The position numbers and the translations under genes are program-made. A stretch of 64,000 nucleotides of DNA, taken from Fremontodendron californicum. Taxonomy: Eukaryota; Streptophyta; Magnoliopsida; Malvales; Malvaceae. Under the pieces are notes generated by a model. It was not told where the DNA came from, ran no database searches, and saw only the letters and a program-made list of their open reading frames with translations. Shown piece by piece: positions 35,698 through 46,448 of the stretch. Within the stretch, counting starts at the first letter, position 1. Every line of letters begins with the position of its first letter. The stretch is taken from positions 1,991,501 through 2,055,500 of the forward strand of contig JAULJL010000047.1 in NCBI GenBank assembly GCA_030761205.1. Reading direction: 5' to 3'.

Positions 35698-36750
35698 ATG
35701 GCCTCTGGAAATGAATATTTTAGACGTTCAGGTCCCATACACATAAATAGCATTGATTGGAACAATGCACATCATCGAAGATCTGTAGCAGCCAGCTTGG
35801 TTGAAGGTGTCTACTTGCTGGAAGAAGATCGCCAGGCAAGACGTCGAGGTTTATCTCAATCTCTTGCTCCTCCTTGGTGGGAATTTTTCCACTTCAAATT
35901 GGTTTATCAGCTTGTTGATGATGATAATGATTGTATCTTCGGTGCCATTTTTGAATATAAATATCATCGTACAAATGATCGAAGCCCTCGCAAAGTAATT
36001 GCCTTCCGAGGTACTTTAATGAAACTAGAATCTTTCGCAAGAGACATTGAGTTGGATATCGACATAATCCGAAATGGACTTCACCAGACTACTCGTTTTG
36101 GGATTGCCATGAAAGCTGTTCAAGACGTTGTTGCAATGGGTGGTTCAAATAATGTCTGGTTAACTGGTCATTCCCTAGGGGCAGCCATTTCAATGTTGGC
36201 TGGAAAAACTATGGCTAAGAGAGGCAATTTCTTGGAAGCTTTCCTCTTTAACCCACCATATATATCTCCACCAATTGAGAGAATCAAAGATAAGAAAGTT
36301 AGACATGGAATTCGATTTGCAGGCACTTTAATCAAAGCTGGACTTGCTTTTGCTGCTGCTACAAATGATAATAACAACAATTCAAGAACTGGAAATGGAT
36401 ATCAAGATTCAGCATTTGCTGCTATATCTGGATGGATCCCATGTCTATTTGTGAATCAATTAGACCCCATTTGTTCTGAATATATTGGTTATTTCGAGCA
36501 TAGGAAAAAGCTGGAAGACATTGGAGCAGGAGCTTTAGCAAGGGTAACAGGCCAGCACTCACTAGGAAATCTATGTATGGGTGCTGTGGGAATAAAAGGT
36601 GTAGAAACTTCGGAACCGCTTCATCTTCTTCCTTGGGCAAATCTGACAGTGAATCTGAATCCTTCGAAAGATTTCAAGATAGCTCATGGGCTAGACCAAT
36701 GGTGGAGGCCTGATCAGAACTTCAGGTGCAGCATTTACAAGTACAAATAG
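35698..36750 (+). CDS. Class-3-lipase-like alpha/beta-hydrolase (At4g10955-like), intact
   Basis: A single coding exon of 350 residues. It starts MASGNEYF at an ATG after leader sequence that follows an acceptor at 35648. KVIAFRGTL near residues 98-106 is the oxyanion-side strand of class-3 lipases. NVWLTGHSLGAAISMLAG carries the nucleophile elbow GHSLG at 157-161 (Ser159). NQLDPI gives the likely acid Asp256, and a His in the C-terminal third (QHSLG or AHGLDQWW) is the likely third member of the triad. No signal peptide or membrane segment is evident, so a soluble intracellular enzyme is expected. The family is annotated as GDSL/lipase At4g10955-like in plants, although it has no GDSL motif. 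Substrate unknown. It is followed by the LRAT relic at 40.2 kb, and a broken paralogue lies at 46.4 kb. Confidence 0.9.
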   Translation: MASGNEYFRRSGPIHINSIDWNNAHHRRSVAASLVEGVYLLEEDRQARRRGLSQSLAPPWWEFFHFKLVYQLVDDDNDCIFGAIFEYKYHRTNDRSPRKVIAFRGTLMKLESFARDIELDIDIIRNGLHQTTRFGIAMKAVQDVVAMGGSNNVWLTGHSLGAAISMLAGKTMAKRGNFLEAFLFNPPYISPPIERIKDKKVRHGIRFAGTLIKAGLAFAAATNDNNNNSRTGNGYQDSAFAAISGWIPCLFVNQLDPICSEYIGYFEHRKKLEDIGAGALARVTGQHSLGNLCMGAVGIKGVETSEPLHLLPWANLTVNLNPSKDFKIAHGLDQWWRPDQNFRCSIYKYK

Positions 36751-37741
36751 TTGCTGGTTTTTATAGATTGTTGCCTTTATCTCAAACTGCTTGATATGGC
36801 AGCAGATTATCTGGGGAATCATATTATAGGATTTACAACTATCATCTTTCAAAAAAATGAAAAAAAAAGTGAGCAGAAAAATCTAAGACTAGTTTGTAAT
36901 AAATCCTAATTAGTTTCCTAGAGTTTGTGGCTTAATGTTTGAGCCTGTGTGTGCCCTGTCTTTGCTTGGTTGTAATAAGATTGTATTATATTAATGGAAA
37001 TGGTGATGAAAAAGCCTTTTGCAAATTAGCCAAAACTAGAGGTGTTCATGGTTGGGCCAACCTCGATTACGAAAGCTTTTATCCAAATCCGACCAAATGC
37101 GAACCGAATCTATTGAGCTGATTGAGTAGTTTGACCTGTGAACAGTTCTAGCCAAAACTATGTTACAATATTTAGGTTACTATGGTTGGTGAGCAATGAT
37201 GATAAACAAAGGTAAGCCATGGCTTTATAAGAAGGTCTTTCAACTAACTTTAACAACTTATGTACAAGAACAAGATCAAGAAAGCTCAAAGTTCTTGTAC
37301 TTTGGGGTACCTTTGGATGAATAATTTTGATATTTTAAAAGATTTTGAAATGAAAGCCTTTTAAAATGCTACAATTTAATTAAATTAATATCATTTAAAT
37401 TTATATTGTTTGGATACGTTTGGACGAATAATTTTAATATATATATATATTTTTTTTGAAATGAAAGACTTTTAAAATTAGTGCATCAATTTAATTAAAA
37501 TAATAGCATTTAAAATTATCTTGTTTGGATGAATTTCCATCAGAATAAATTTTGACATTGAAATTTGATGAGATAAAAAATTACTATAAAATGAAACAAT
37601 TATGTTAAGGATAGAAAAGAAAAGACATGAAGAAAAATATACAATATGGGTGTCATTAAATTTGAAAAAAAAATAAATATGTATAAGTAATATTAATAGT
37701 ATGAAAAAAATCAAAAAATATATTTAAATCTAAAATTTTGT
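36751..37741. other. 3' flank of the hydrolase gene
   Basis: This is 3' untranslated and flanking sequence. It is colinear, with small gaps, with 47301-48300 behind the broken paralogue (for example CTCAAACTGCTTGAT and GATTATCTGGGGAATCATAT in both), showing that the duplication included the downstream region. No separate gene is seen. Confidence 0.6.
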
Positions 37742-38076
37742 AGTTAGAGTTTCACAAAAAAATAGAAGTTGAGTAAAAAGGGAATGTAATAAATGTTGAT
37801 GCCATTAAAAAAAATCAAAAAATTCACAAAATTTACCTCAAATTTCCTTTCTAAAAAATAAAATTATTTGATTCAAATTTCACGAATTTTGATAATTTTT
37901 ATTTTTATTTTAACATTAAATAAAATAATTTTATTTTAAAATTTAAAAAATTTCTTTACAAATGAAATCTCTTATCCAATCATTCCAAGACAATTTGACA
38001 AAGAAAAATTATGTGCCTTCAATTTGTGGACATCCATAAAATTGCTTTTCAAGGACGGTTATTTTGGATTCCTCTT

Positions 38077-38129
<53 letters not shown>

Positions 38130-38706
38130 GTGAGGTCAGGTGATTGTGCAACCACATCATCAATCCATTTTGCTCCTAAAAGGTTAGATGATAAAAAAAA
38201 ATTAATGTTTCTAATGTGAATGATCTTATTTTTAATAATGGAATGATTAAAATAAAAAATTTCGAAAATTTAATGGATTAACCTTGTAGTTTATTCAATT
38301 TTATTGATAATTTTCAATGCATTTAATGAAAATATTAACAATAGCAAAATCCAAATATTAATAGTCGGTCCATATATTTTACAATTTGGTAATCAAAATT
38401 TAGATATTGAATTTAAAAGTTTTAAATTAGTAACTCATATTCGGCAATTCAATTTATGTAAAAAAATGAAAAAAGAAAATTGTCGTTGAAAAGAGAATTG
38501 TAAGATTTATAGAATGAAAAAGAACTCTTGTTAATTATGTAATTCAAGAGGTGTTAAATATTAGGATTCGAATCTCATATTTATTGGATGCCATCTTTTA
38601 AAAGTGGCTACATGAATCAATTGGAGTAAGCCTTGGATTCAAACATTTTTCTCTTTGTTATTTGATTCTCCATTATTGACTTCAATTCTTCATGGCTTAT
38701 TCTACT

Positions 38707-38928
38707 TAAACCTGCTTATGGGTCGGACAGTCCGATTAAACTGCTCGGCTCGAATCATATTGGGCGGAACTGTGTACACATTTTTGTGATCCGGGCCGGC
38801 TCGAATTACTGTTTATATAATATAAAATAAAATTTTATTTAAATTTAATTATAAAACTATATAAATATTAATATAAAAATGATTTTTTTATTAATTGTGA
38901 ATAGTAATTCGGGTCATGAGCAAGTCTA
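38707..38928. mobile_element. hAT-like MITE, TAGAYYTGCTCATG family, inside duplication copy A
   Basis: The element is 222 bp, starts TAAACCTGCTTATGGG and ends GGGTCATGAGCAAGTCTA. Flanks ATTCTACT and ATTCCATT match in 6 of 8 bases, so this is an older insertion. The same element lies at 61610-61831 in copy B. Confidence 0.65.
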
Positions 38929-38977
38929 ATTCCATTAGACATTTGTCTGAATTTGTATTTGAGCCTATTTAACATAA

Positions 38978-39160
38978 GGTTTTGCTAACAATTGTTTTTA
39001 AGATACTCTTTAAGGTTAGTTAATATACTATTTATAATAAAAACATAATATTAAATGCAAAATTTGATAACTTTATTCATCATTTTCAATGCATTAAATA
39101 AAGATATTAATATATATAATAATCTTAAAGACGACTCTTAAGTCACTTGTTAGCAAAATA
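38978..39160. mobile_element. Fold-back MITE, TTTTGCTAAC family, inside duplication copy A
   Basis: It starts GGTTTTGCTAACAATTG and ends CACTTGTTAGCAAAATA, with complementary arms. The same element is at 61881-62063 in copy B. Confidence 0.6.
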
Positions 39161-39841
39161 CTTTATAGAATATATGCCCGAGCTTGCATTTGAAGATTAA
39201 TAGTAGAGAGATGTCAAGATTCGAAGCTTTTTAACTTCTTTATTTGGAAAACCGAAAATTAACTTTATTAATTAATAAACCCAAGATATTAATACATTAT
39301 AACATTTGCATATTTGATTTAATGATAAGTGTGTGTATATCGGGTTGAAAGAGTCACATTGAAATCTTATTTTTATCAAAATTAAAATGATATGTAGAAG
39401 CTAAATATAATAAATCCAGTTATTTATTCTCAATATGGGATTAATCCAACTTTACACTATTAGCTCTCACGATCAAGAAAGTTTTTGACATTATACATGT
39501 CATTAGAGTTAATCATGAGTTGAATTGGACCGGACCAATTCGAATAACAAAAATTTAGTTGTCTAAGTTAGCTTGGCACGTCAAGCTTTAAAAATCTGTT
39601 TTATTATTTAAAATATATTAAAATATTAAATATATTTTTATAATTAAATTTAAATAAAAATAAATTTTTATTTAGTAAATAATAATCCGAATTAAATCAG
39701 ATTGATGTAAATTTAAAATATTTATCTAAATTCGATCAAATTCGAATTAAATCTGTCGAACAAGACTGATAACCTGAACTTGGACAGGTCTACATGCCAT
39801 CATATTTTTTGTTTGGTCCCCCCCCCTCCCCATGATAAGTT

Positions 39842-40107
39842 GCAATTGTCACAATCCTTGTGTGTTGTATTGTTACTTTAAACTTTAAGACAAGGTCCAA
39901 CCCAATCTTTTAAAAAAGGAGACCATTGGTCCTGCTGTTTACTTTATTTGATTCTCCAATTTTCACCATTATTTGGCAATTGTCACAATCCTTGGTGTTG
40001 TATTGTTACTTTAAACTTTAAGACAAGGTCCAACCCAATCTTTTGAAAAAGGAGACCATTGGTCCTGCTGTTTACTTTATTTGATTCTCCAATTTTCACC
40101 ATTATTT
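39842..40107 (+). repeat. Two tandem 133 bp units upstream of the LRAT exon 1
   Basis: Units 39842-39974 and 39975-40107 both start GCAATTGTCACAATCCTTG and differ by a few bases and a 2 bp gap. Both units are also present in copy B (from about 62744), so this tandem duplication is older than the segmental duplication. Confidence 0.9.
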
Positions 40108-40181
40108 GATCCTTTGGATTCTCTAATTTCTAGTCTTTCATTTATTTATTTATTCTTCCAAAAACCCTTTTTTCCATCATC

Positions 40182-40890
40182 TATAAATTTGAAGTATTGT
40201 TTAGGAAAGCATGTATATGTCCCCAATTGAAACTCAAAACATTTGTTTAGAGTTAAAAGGAAGAAAGATTGAAGTCCGGAAATGGGATGCACTCAAGCCT
40301 GCTGATCACATATTTACTAAAAGGACACTTAAAAGTATATATCCATGCGACCACCATGGTAATAAGCCTATTTCCTTTTAACAAATATTTCTATTTTCCT
40401 TTTTCTTTTTTTTTTTGTTCTTTTTCTTTTTGTGCACGGTTGAACTTGAAACCTTATACGGGCTATTCTATTTTTTTAAGAAAATTAATTATATAATATT
40501 ATGAGTTCATTTTTTTATTGTATTTGTGTTGTGTTTGTACTATTTTTTTGTATTATAATCGTGTTTATATATTTATATAAATTTTGATACGTTAATAATT
40601 CATTTTATATAAATTTTGATATATTCGTATATCTATGTTATTTTCGTGCTACTTTTTGTGTCGTATTGTGTTTTAGTTATTTTTTCGTGTCGTGTTCAAA
40701 ATTATGAAGTTTAATTTGATACATTGGCAATTGAATTTTTTTAACTCTACCAACGAAGTTAAAAGATTATCACATGTCTTATATTTTTAATTTTTTTTAA
40801 AATATATTATATATAAGTTATATGTGTCATCCTAATAACTTCGTTTGTGAAATTTAAAAACTTCACTAACAACGAAGGAATGATATAATT

Positions 40891-40960
<70 letters not shown>

Positions 40961-41012
40961 GTGTGCTTGTAGCGAGCTTTTTTCATGGGTACTCACGAAC
41001 ATATATGTGGGC
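40182..41012 (+). pseudogene. Decayed LRAT/NC-domain gene (exon 1 and first bases of exon 2)
   Basis: A TATAAAT box lies at 40182. Exon 1 homology runs to 40358 and ends in the same phase and context as the intact genes (GACCACCATG/GTAATA; WDALKPADHIF then CDHHG). The codon matching the intact start is ATT instead of ATG. In-frame ATGs at 40211 and 40217 exist but lie only about 30 bp after the TATA box, probably too close to be in the mRNA. Exon 2 survives only as CATATATGTGGGC at 41000-41012; the base pair before it is not AG, so the acceptor is lost. The catalytic Cys region is absent. The intron contains a long (TA)n tract at about 40888-40955. Confidence 0.8.
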
Positions 41013-41297
41013 AAAATAATAATTATAATAATATCTCATGTAATACATTATTGATTGAATATATTAACTCAATATTACAAAAAATAAATTAAAATATTTC
41101 AGTTGGCCAAGGAAGACTGAATGACTAATTAATTGTGGACACCATAAAATAAATGATGTATAATAAAAATTGATAAAAAAAAGTAAAGGATTTGCTTTTT
41201 ATAGGTATTGGTTAAAAATCATTTATGTATCATTTTAAAAAAAAAAATTTCGTTTAATACATTGAATTCAAAAAAAAGTAATGCATTAATTATATTT

Positions 41298-42767
41298 GGT
41301 TAAATTGTACTATTAATCCTTGTACTATAAAAAAATGCGAATTTAGTCTCTTTACTGTAATTTGAAAAAATTTGATACCTCTATTTTTCAAGATTTTGAA
41401 TTTTAATAAAATTACAAACGTTTTCTGTTTACTCCGTTAATTTTAATAATGTGGACATTGATTTTTTTAACTTGGCTTTTTATCAAATTTTTATTGATTT
41501 ACATTTGATGACGTGGAATTCGTTTAATAAAAATTGAAATTTTTTGCCACATGTAGTATATAAAATAATTTTAATAACTAAAAAATAAAAAAAGTTATTT
41601 TTATTTATTGTTTTAAACGTTTTTCATATTTTTCCTTTCTCTTAAACCAAAACAAACTTAAAAAATCTCAGATGACAAACTCTCCAGCTTCATATTTTAC
41701 TCTCCAGCTTTGTCTTTGTTTCTTTTTCTTTGGGATTTTTTTTTTTTTCTTTTTTTTCCTCATGACGGAGGTTTTAGATGACGATGAATTTTGGCTCCCG
41801 CCTCAGTCTTTAACCGACAATGACTTGTTTATGGACAATAGTAGCTAAGAACAATCCCAACAATCCCTAAACCCACAATTTCCCTAACAATTCAAATAAC
41901 CCATTTTCAAGTGAAACGAAAAGTATGAGTTTTAACTATCTAAGTACCTTCCATGCTAAGAAACAAATAACAAAACCAATGAGATAAAATAACAAAAAAA
42001 AAAAAAAAAAACTGAACCATTAATAAAAATAAAATGTTTTTATATAAAAGAGAAACCCAGATATATTTTTAAGTTTCTTCTAGATCGGTATTCATGGGTT
42101 TTCCAGCTTGGCCATTGCTGTGGCTTTGATGAAAAGAGGGGTTTATGAAAAGAGAGGGATAAAAAAGTTGGAAAGTGAAACAAGGTTGCCATTTTGGGTA
42201 GAGGAGTCGCGGCCTTGAGCTTTAGATCTAGGCTTTTTGAGGTTGTCTTTGGCAAATCTAAGTAGATAGAAGAGTAAGAGAGCTCGAGAGGAAATTTTGG
42301 GTAGCTTTTGGGTTATTTTCGACACCGATGACGGCGGCAGATAGAGGTTTGATGTCGAATTCTGGAGTTAGACGATGGCTATGGATTATTGTTCTCGAAT
42401 TTGAGTAGAGAGAGAGAGATGGAAGAAGAAGAAATTAAAAAAATAAAAAAGAAAATAAAAGAAATCACTATCTGTCCATGTAGATTAAAAAATTCATGTT
42501 AGCAAAATCTTAAATGCTTTTCACCTTAAATGCTGACTTAGATTTTTTTTTTTTCACTTCAACATTTAATTTTTGATGAATTGGACCTGTCACATAAGTT
42601 AAATAAAAATCACATCATTAAAATTAATGAAAGAAATGGAAATCATTTTTAATTGGATTGAAATTTAAAATCTCGAAAAATAGAGTTAGTAAAATTCTTC
42701 GAATTATAGTAAAGAGATTAAATCCACATATTAGCTATAGTACAGGGACTAACAGTACAATTTGATC
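41298..42767. mobile_element. Pack-MULE-like element with long terminal inverted repeats
   Basis: The element is 1,470 bp. The left end GGTTAAATTGTACTATTAAT and the reverse complement of the right end GATCAAATTGTACTGTTAGT stay alignable for roughly 115 bp (shared TTTAGTCTCTTTACTGTAAT-type and CTCTATTTTTC blocks). Nine-base flanks ATTATATTT (41289-41297) and ATTATACTT (42768-42776) match in 8 of 9 bases, as expected for Mutator-like elements. No transposase is present. The centre (about 41630-42460) is richer in GC and looks like captured host gene sequence, on which see the next entry. Confidence 0.8.
41762..41848 (+). pseudogene. Captured gene fragment inside the Pack-MULE-like element
   Basis: An ATG-initiated 28-codon frame starts MTEVLDDDEFWLPPQSLT and ends at TAA. 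Acidic DDDEFWLPPQ sequence is not expected from AT-rich noise and resembles the N terminus of an uncharacterised plant protein family that I cannot name with certainty. A second captured piece, read on the minus strand (42380 to about 42050), has leader-like CT-rich sequence followed by 60-70 codon frames. Neither piece looks functional as a protein gene. Confidence 0.45.
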
Positions 42768-42776
42768 ATTATACTT

Positions 42777-44439
42777 TTATTTTTTATATGTATCACTTTG
42801 ACCGTGCCTAATAGCAATGATTAACATTTTCCAAAAATAAAAAGTCTCAACTTGACATATGTTAAATTGTTATTGGTTGACGTAACTATTCATTTATTTT
42901 GTCTTTCGTATGAGTAGCAGTTGACATTACAAGATTACTGTCATTTTATTTAACTTTGAATAACAAATTGTGGAGAGAAAACGTTCTTTAACATGTTGCT
43001 ACGTCCTTAAATCCGATGGGTATTATGGCCTCCAAACATCTTTTTAACCATCGGTTATTTCAATCTTTATAAACACCTAAAGAGTTAAAACTTAAATGCA
43101 AGGGTACTAAGATTGGTTTATGGGGAATTTCAAAAAGCTCCAGCTCAACAAAGTATATATACTTGGTAACAATATCCTGATTATTGAAAAGGAAATGTGA
43201 ATTTTTAAAATTAAGAAAAAGATGATCAAAATTACTTTAATGGAGTATCAATAATTACATTTATATTTAGTCAAATTATATGTACAATTATTTTAGTTTA
43301 TATATTGTTTTGGAATTTTTAATTTACTTTTAATCCCGTAACCATTACTTATTTAAAGATGATATTACATGTTTAAATCCTTTCAAACTTGAAATCTTAA
43401 ACAATATAATCAACAAACATATTTTATAATATATGTATATATGTAATTGTAAGAAACAAAGTTAATTGTGCATAAAAATTAGGTCGTGTTTGATAGTTCA
43501 TTTAAACATTACCTTATATATACATTTTTATAAAACTTCTGACTGAGTTGATTTTATTGAGTTAAGAGACACAAATTCAGTTGGAAAATTGATGAAAAAT
43601 TAAATAAAATTATTTTAATAAATACAAAATTAAAATTATTTGTGTCTTTTCACTTAAAAAGTAATTAACTATCCACTTTAAAAAACTATCCACCTTTTTA
43701 CTTAAAAAAAAAAAAGCTATTCACTTATTTACTTGAAAAAAAACTATCCACTTTTTTTTTTTTTTTTAATGCATTACAAATTAAAAAAAAAATTCACCCA
43801 TATAATAGATGTGTCAAATTCTAATTAAAAAAGATGATCTTAAATACTAAACCTTAAACTTAAATACCCCTCAAATAATAAACTAACAATAAAATTTTGA
43901 AATGTACATAAATTGATAATATATGTGCATTTAAAAAAGAAAGATTATATACAAATAAGCTTAAACTATATGTACATTAGTAAAATTTATATTCTCAATT
44001 TTGAAATGTATACACTATTGTTCATAATCTTTTGTCTAAAATTCTATTATTTTTTTTATAATTTATATATTTATATATATTTTTCTTTTCTTATTCACTA
44101 GTAAATATAGAGTTTTGAACTTTTACCCGTATACATAGATTATCAACTAATTTTAAATATTTTTTAACCACATGTACATTTGTTTTGTTTTGTTTTTTTT
44201 TTTAATATATAAAAATCATATATAATTGTGATTTTACACCCGCTGAATATGGAATCATAAAAATAATTGTGATTTTTTTTTTCTTTTCGAATTTTACATA
44301 TTAACATTTTAAATTCACTAATTAGTTTTCATTATGGTATCAAAATATAAATATTTTCATTAGACAATCATAGTTTGTAATTCTCCCTTAGTTTATTAAT
44401 CTTTCCCGCTTTTTCGGTCTCATTCCCACATGATAAAAG
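42777..44439. other. Gene-free AT-rich region with a degenerate short tandem repeat
   Basis: Between about 43645 and 43770 the motif ACTATCCACYTTTTTACTTAA recurs three to four times with gaps of A or T runs. No gene is seen on either strand. Confidence 0.45.
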
Positions 44440-44853
44440 TAGAGATGATAACGGATCAGATATCTGTATTTTTTATACTAAATTTGAATTTGTAAAATTG
44501 TTTTAAAATCCGAATTCGTAAATTATCTGCATTTAATCCGTATATTACTATCCGAATTCGAATTAAATAATATTATCCATCGGATATCCGAATTCGCTAA
44601 AAATTCAAATTCAATAAATTCATTTAAAAAAAATAAAAATATAAAATCAAACAAAATTTATGTGTTTTACAAATAAGCGGATTCGGATTCGGATATCCGA
44701 ATTTGCAGAAGTAATGCGAATTCTGATAATATATATTCGAGGTTTTATATCAGTATTCGCTCTAAATTTATTGCGGATAATAATTATAATATTCGAATCT
44801 GACTTTTATCTAAATTTAAAAATTCAAATTCGTATTTTAAATTATAATCCCTA
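44440..44853. mobile_element. hAT-like element with ATTCGGATATCCGAATT motifs
   Basis: The element is 414 bp, starts TAGAGATGATAACGGATC and ends ATTATAATCCCTA. Flanks GATAAAAG (44432-44439) and AATAAAAG (44854-44861) match in 7 of 8 bases. It is related to the element at 11149-11613. Confidence 0.8.
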
Positions 44854-44861
44854 AATAAAAG

Positions 44862-45599
44862 CATGTTTGGTTTCCCAGCACAAAAGTCCATCTGACAACG
44901 AAGTACGAATCCATTAGTTAAAGGAGTGCAGAAATATACTATTTAAGCATTGGGCCAAAGGTAGATGTGGAAATAGCTCAAATAATACGTAAAAATTAAA
45001 AGCTGCTGTCGGATGACGCATAAACATTTAATGCATCACGAAATAAAGCCCAAACCGCAAAGCCAGAAAACAAGAGTCACAATTTAAAGATTAAGGGTTA
45101 GTTTAGCATGGAAAAAATTTAAGTTAAAAAAAGTTTGGATTAAAAAAAATATATTAAAAAATATGGTGAAATATTGTGATTTAAATTTTTTTAAGTATTT
45201 AGCATTGTTGTGAAAAAATGTTGTACGAAATTGAAATGTCAAAAAAAGATATGTTTAAAATAATAAAAGTGTAGAGATGTTAGGATAATAAAGTCATTTT
45301 ATCTAAAAGCTAGCTTTTAAAGCCCAAAAGCTATATTTTTTGACTTTTTGGTTTAGCTTATCAAATCATGATTTCAAAAGCAGAACCCAATTTTTTTATC
45401 TGTTTAGCATTGCGTTTGCGGTGAAAAGCAGCTTTTGACCTTAAAAGTTGTGCCAGAAACAATGCTAAACGAGGCATAAATGCGCAGTTACAATTTAAAA
45501 AGTCGCAACTTATCCGACACAAGAAAACTTAAATGCTTGTCGAACAGTCGACGTGATTTCTGCAAGATCAAATGCGTAGAAGAAGAGCTAACCAATAGG
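44862..45599. other. Intergenic, possible decayed element
   Basis: GGGTTAGTTTAGCATGG near 45096 and AATGCTAAACGAGGC near 45461 are approximate inverted repeats bounding about 380 bp and could mark another hAT-like element, but no matching TSD was found. Otherwise no gene is seen. Confidence 0.35.
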
Positions 45600-45607
45600 G
45601 TGTTGAT

Positions 45608-46273
45608 TAGGAGTGTAAATGAACAGAGCATTCGACGAACGGTTCGTGAACAGTTTGATTTTTGTTCGTTTATCATGTTAAATAAACGATTATGAACATG
45701 ATTTTAAGATTTGTTTATTAAACGAACCGAACCGAACCGAACACGAACAAGATCTGTTCAGTTTATTTATGTTCACGAACAAGCTCGTTTATGGATCGTT
45801 TAACATCCGTTTAATAAATTGTTTAAAACTCGTTTATTGTTCGATTATAATATAATTAATAATATTTTTATTTTATTTTATTTACTTATAATATAATTAA
45901 TATTATTTAATAACTTAAATTTAATAATAAATTTAATTTAATTACGTTTGTATTTGTTATTTTATATTTAATAATAATTTAAAATTAATTAATTTATTTG
46001 TTTGCTTGTTAAAATTGTTTAGATTTGTTTGTTTATTGTTCATGAACATAATTTTAATTGTTCACGAACATGTTCATTTAATTTAAATGAACTTGTTCGT
46101 GAACATTAAATAAACGAATACGAACAGACTCAATTTTAAACGAAAAGAGCTTGAACACAATTTTAAAATTTTTAACGAACACGAACACGAACCAAACACA
46201 AACAAGCTCAAAAATAAATAAATGAACACGAACAAGGACCTGTTCGTTCAAACCCGGTTCATTTACAACCCTA
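45608..46273. mobile_element. hAT-like element rich in GTTCGTGAAC motifs, perfect TSD
   Basis: The element is 666 bp, starts TAGGAGTGTAAATGAAC and ends GTTCATTTACAACCCTA. The perfect 8 bp TSD GTGTTGAT lies at 45600-45607 and 46274-46281. Subterminal GTTCGTGAACA palindromes recur on both sides of an AT-rich core. It lies in the upstream flank of the broken hydrolase and may have displaced its promoter. Confidence 0.9.
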
Positions 46274-46448
46274 GTGTTGATGTCACTACAAACTTACTAC
46301 TTGAGCTTTACAATGAATAGATTAATTATATTTATTATTTTCATTTCGGGAAGATTGAAAAAAAATCGAATTTGTGTAAAATTGCAGAAAAAATCGCAGC
46401 AATATTCGTGGAAAACAAGAACAAAGAACAACAATTGCCGGAGTTATA

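Larger units (their letters stand above)
37742..41057 (+). repeat. Segmental duplication, copy A
   Basis: This 3.3 kb segment is nearly identical to 60679-64000 in the same orientation. By eye I find only about a dozen substitutions plus length changes in (TA)n tracts and one 51 bp gap. It includes a hAT-like MITE, a fold-back MITE, a 133 bp tandem repeat and an LRAT exon 1. The duplicate runs off the window, so 41057 is only the last comparable base. A long (TA)n tract at about 38080-38127 is short in copy B. Confidence 0.95.

Noticed and set aside
38304..38489. Identical 61-codon frames in both segmental copies (also near 61207-61392)
   Set aside because: They are preserved only because the duplication is recent. 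They lie in AT-rich sequence with no domain or start context, and the diverged third copy does not keep the frame.
38540..38640. Possible tRNA gene from a GATTCGAATC B-box-like motif
   Set aside because: No cloverleaf pairing or anticodon loop is recognisable; better read as a SINE-like repeat.
40832..41014. Frame with long Tyr-Ile repeats (also at 63709-63912)
   Set aside because: It is a translation of a (TA)n microsatellite.
42040..42325. Overlapping 60-71 codon minus-strand frames with Ser/Pro/Phe-rich sequence
   Set aside because: They lie inside the Pack-MULE-like element and in different frames of the same captured DNA. I treat them as captured fragments, not a gene.
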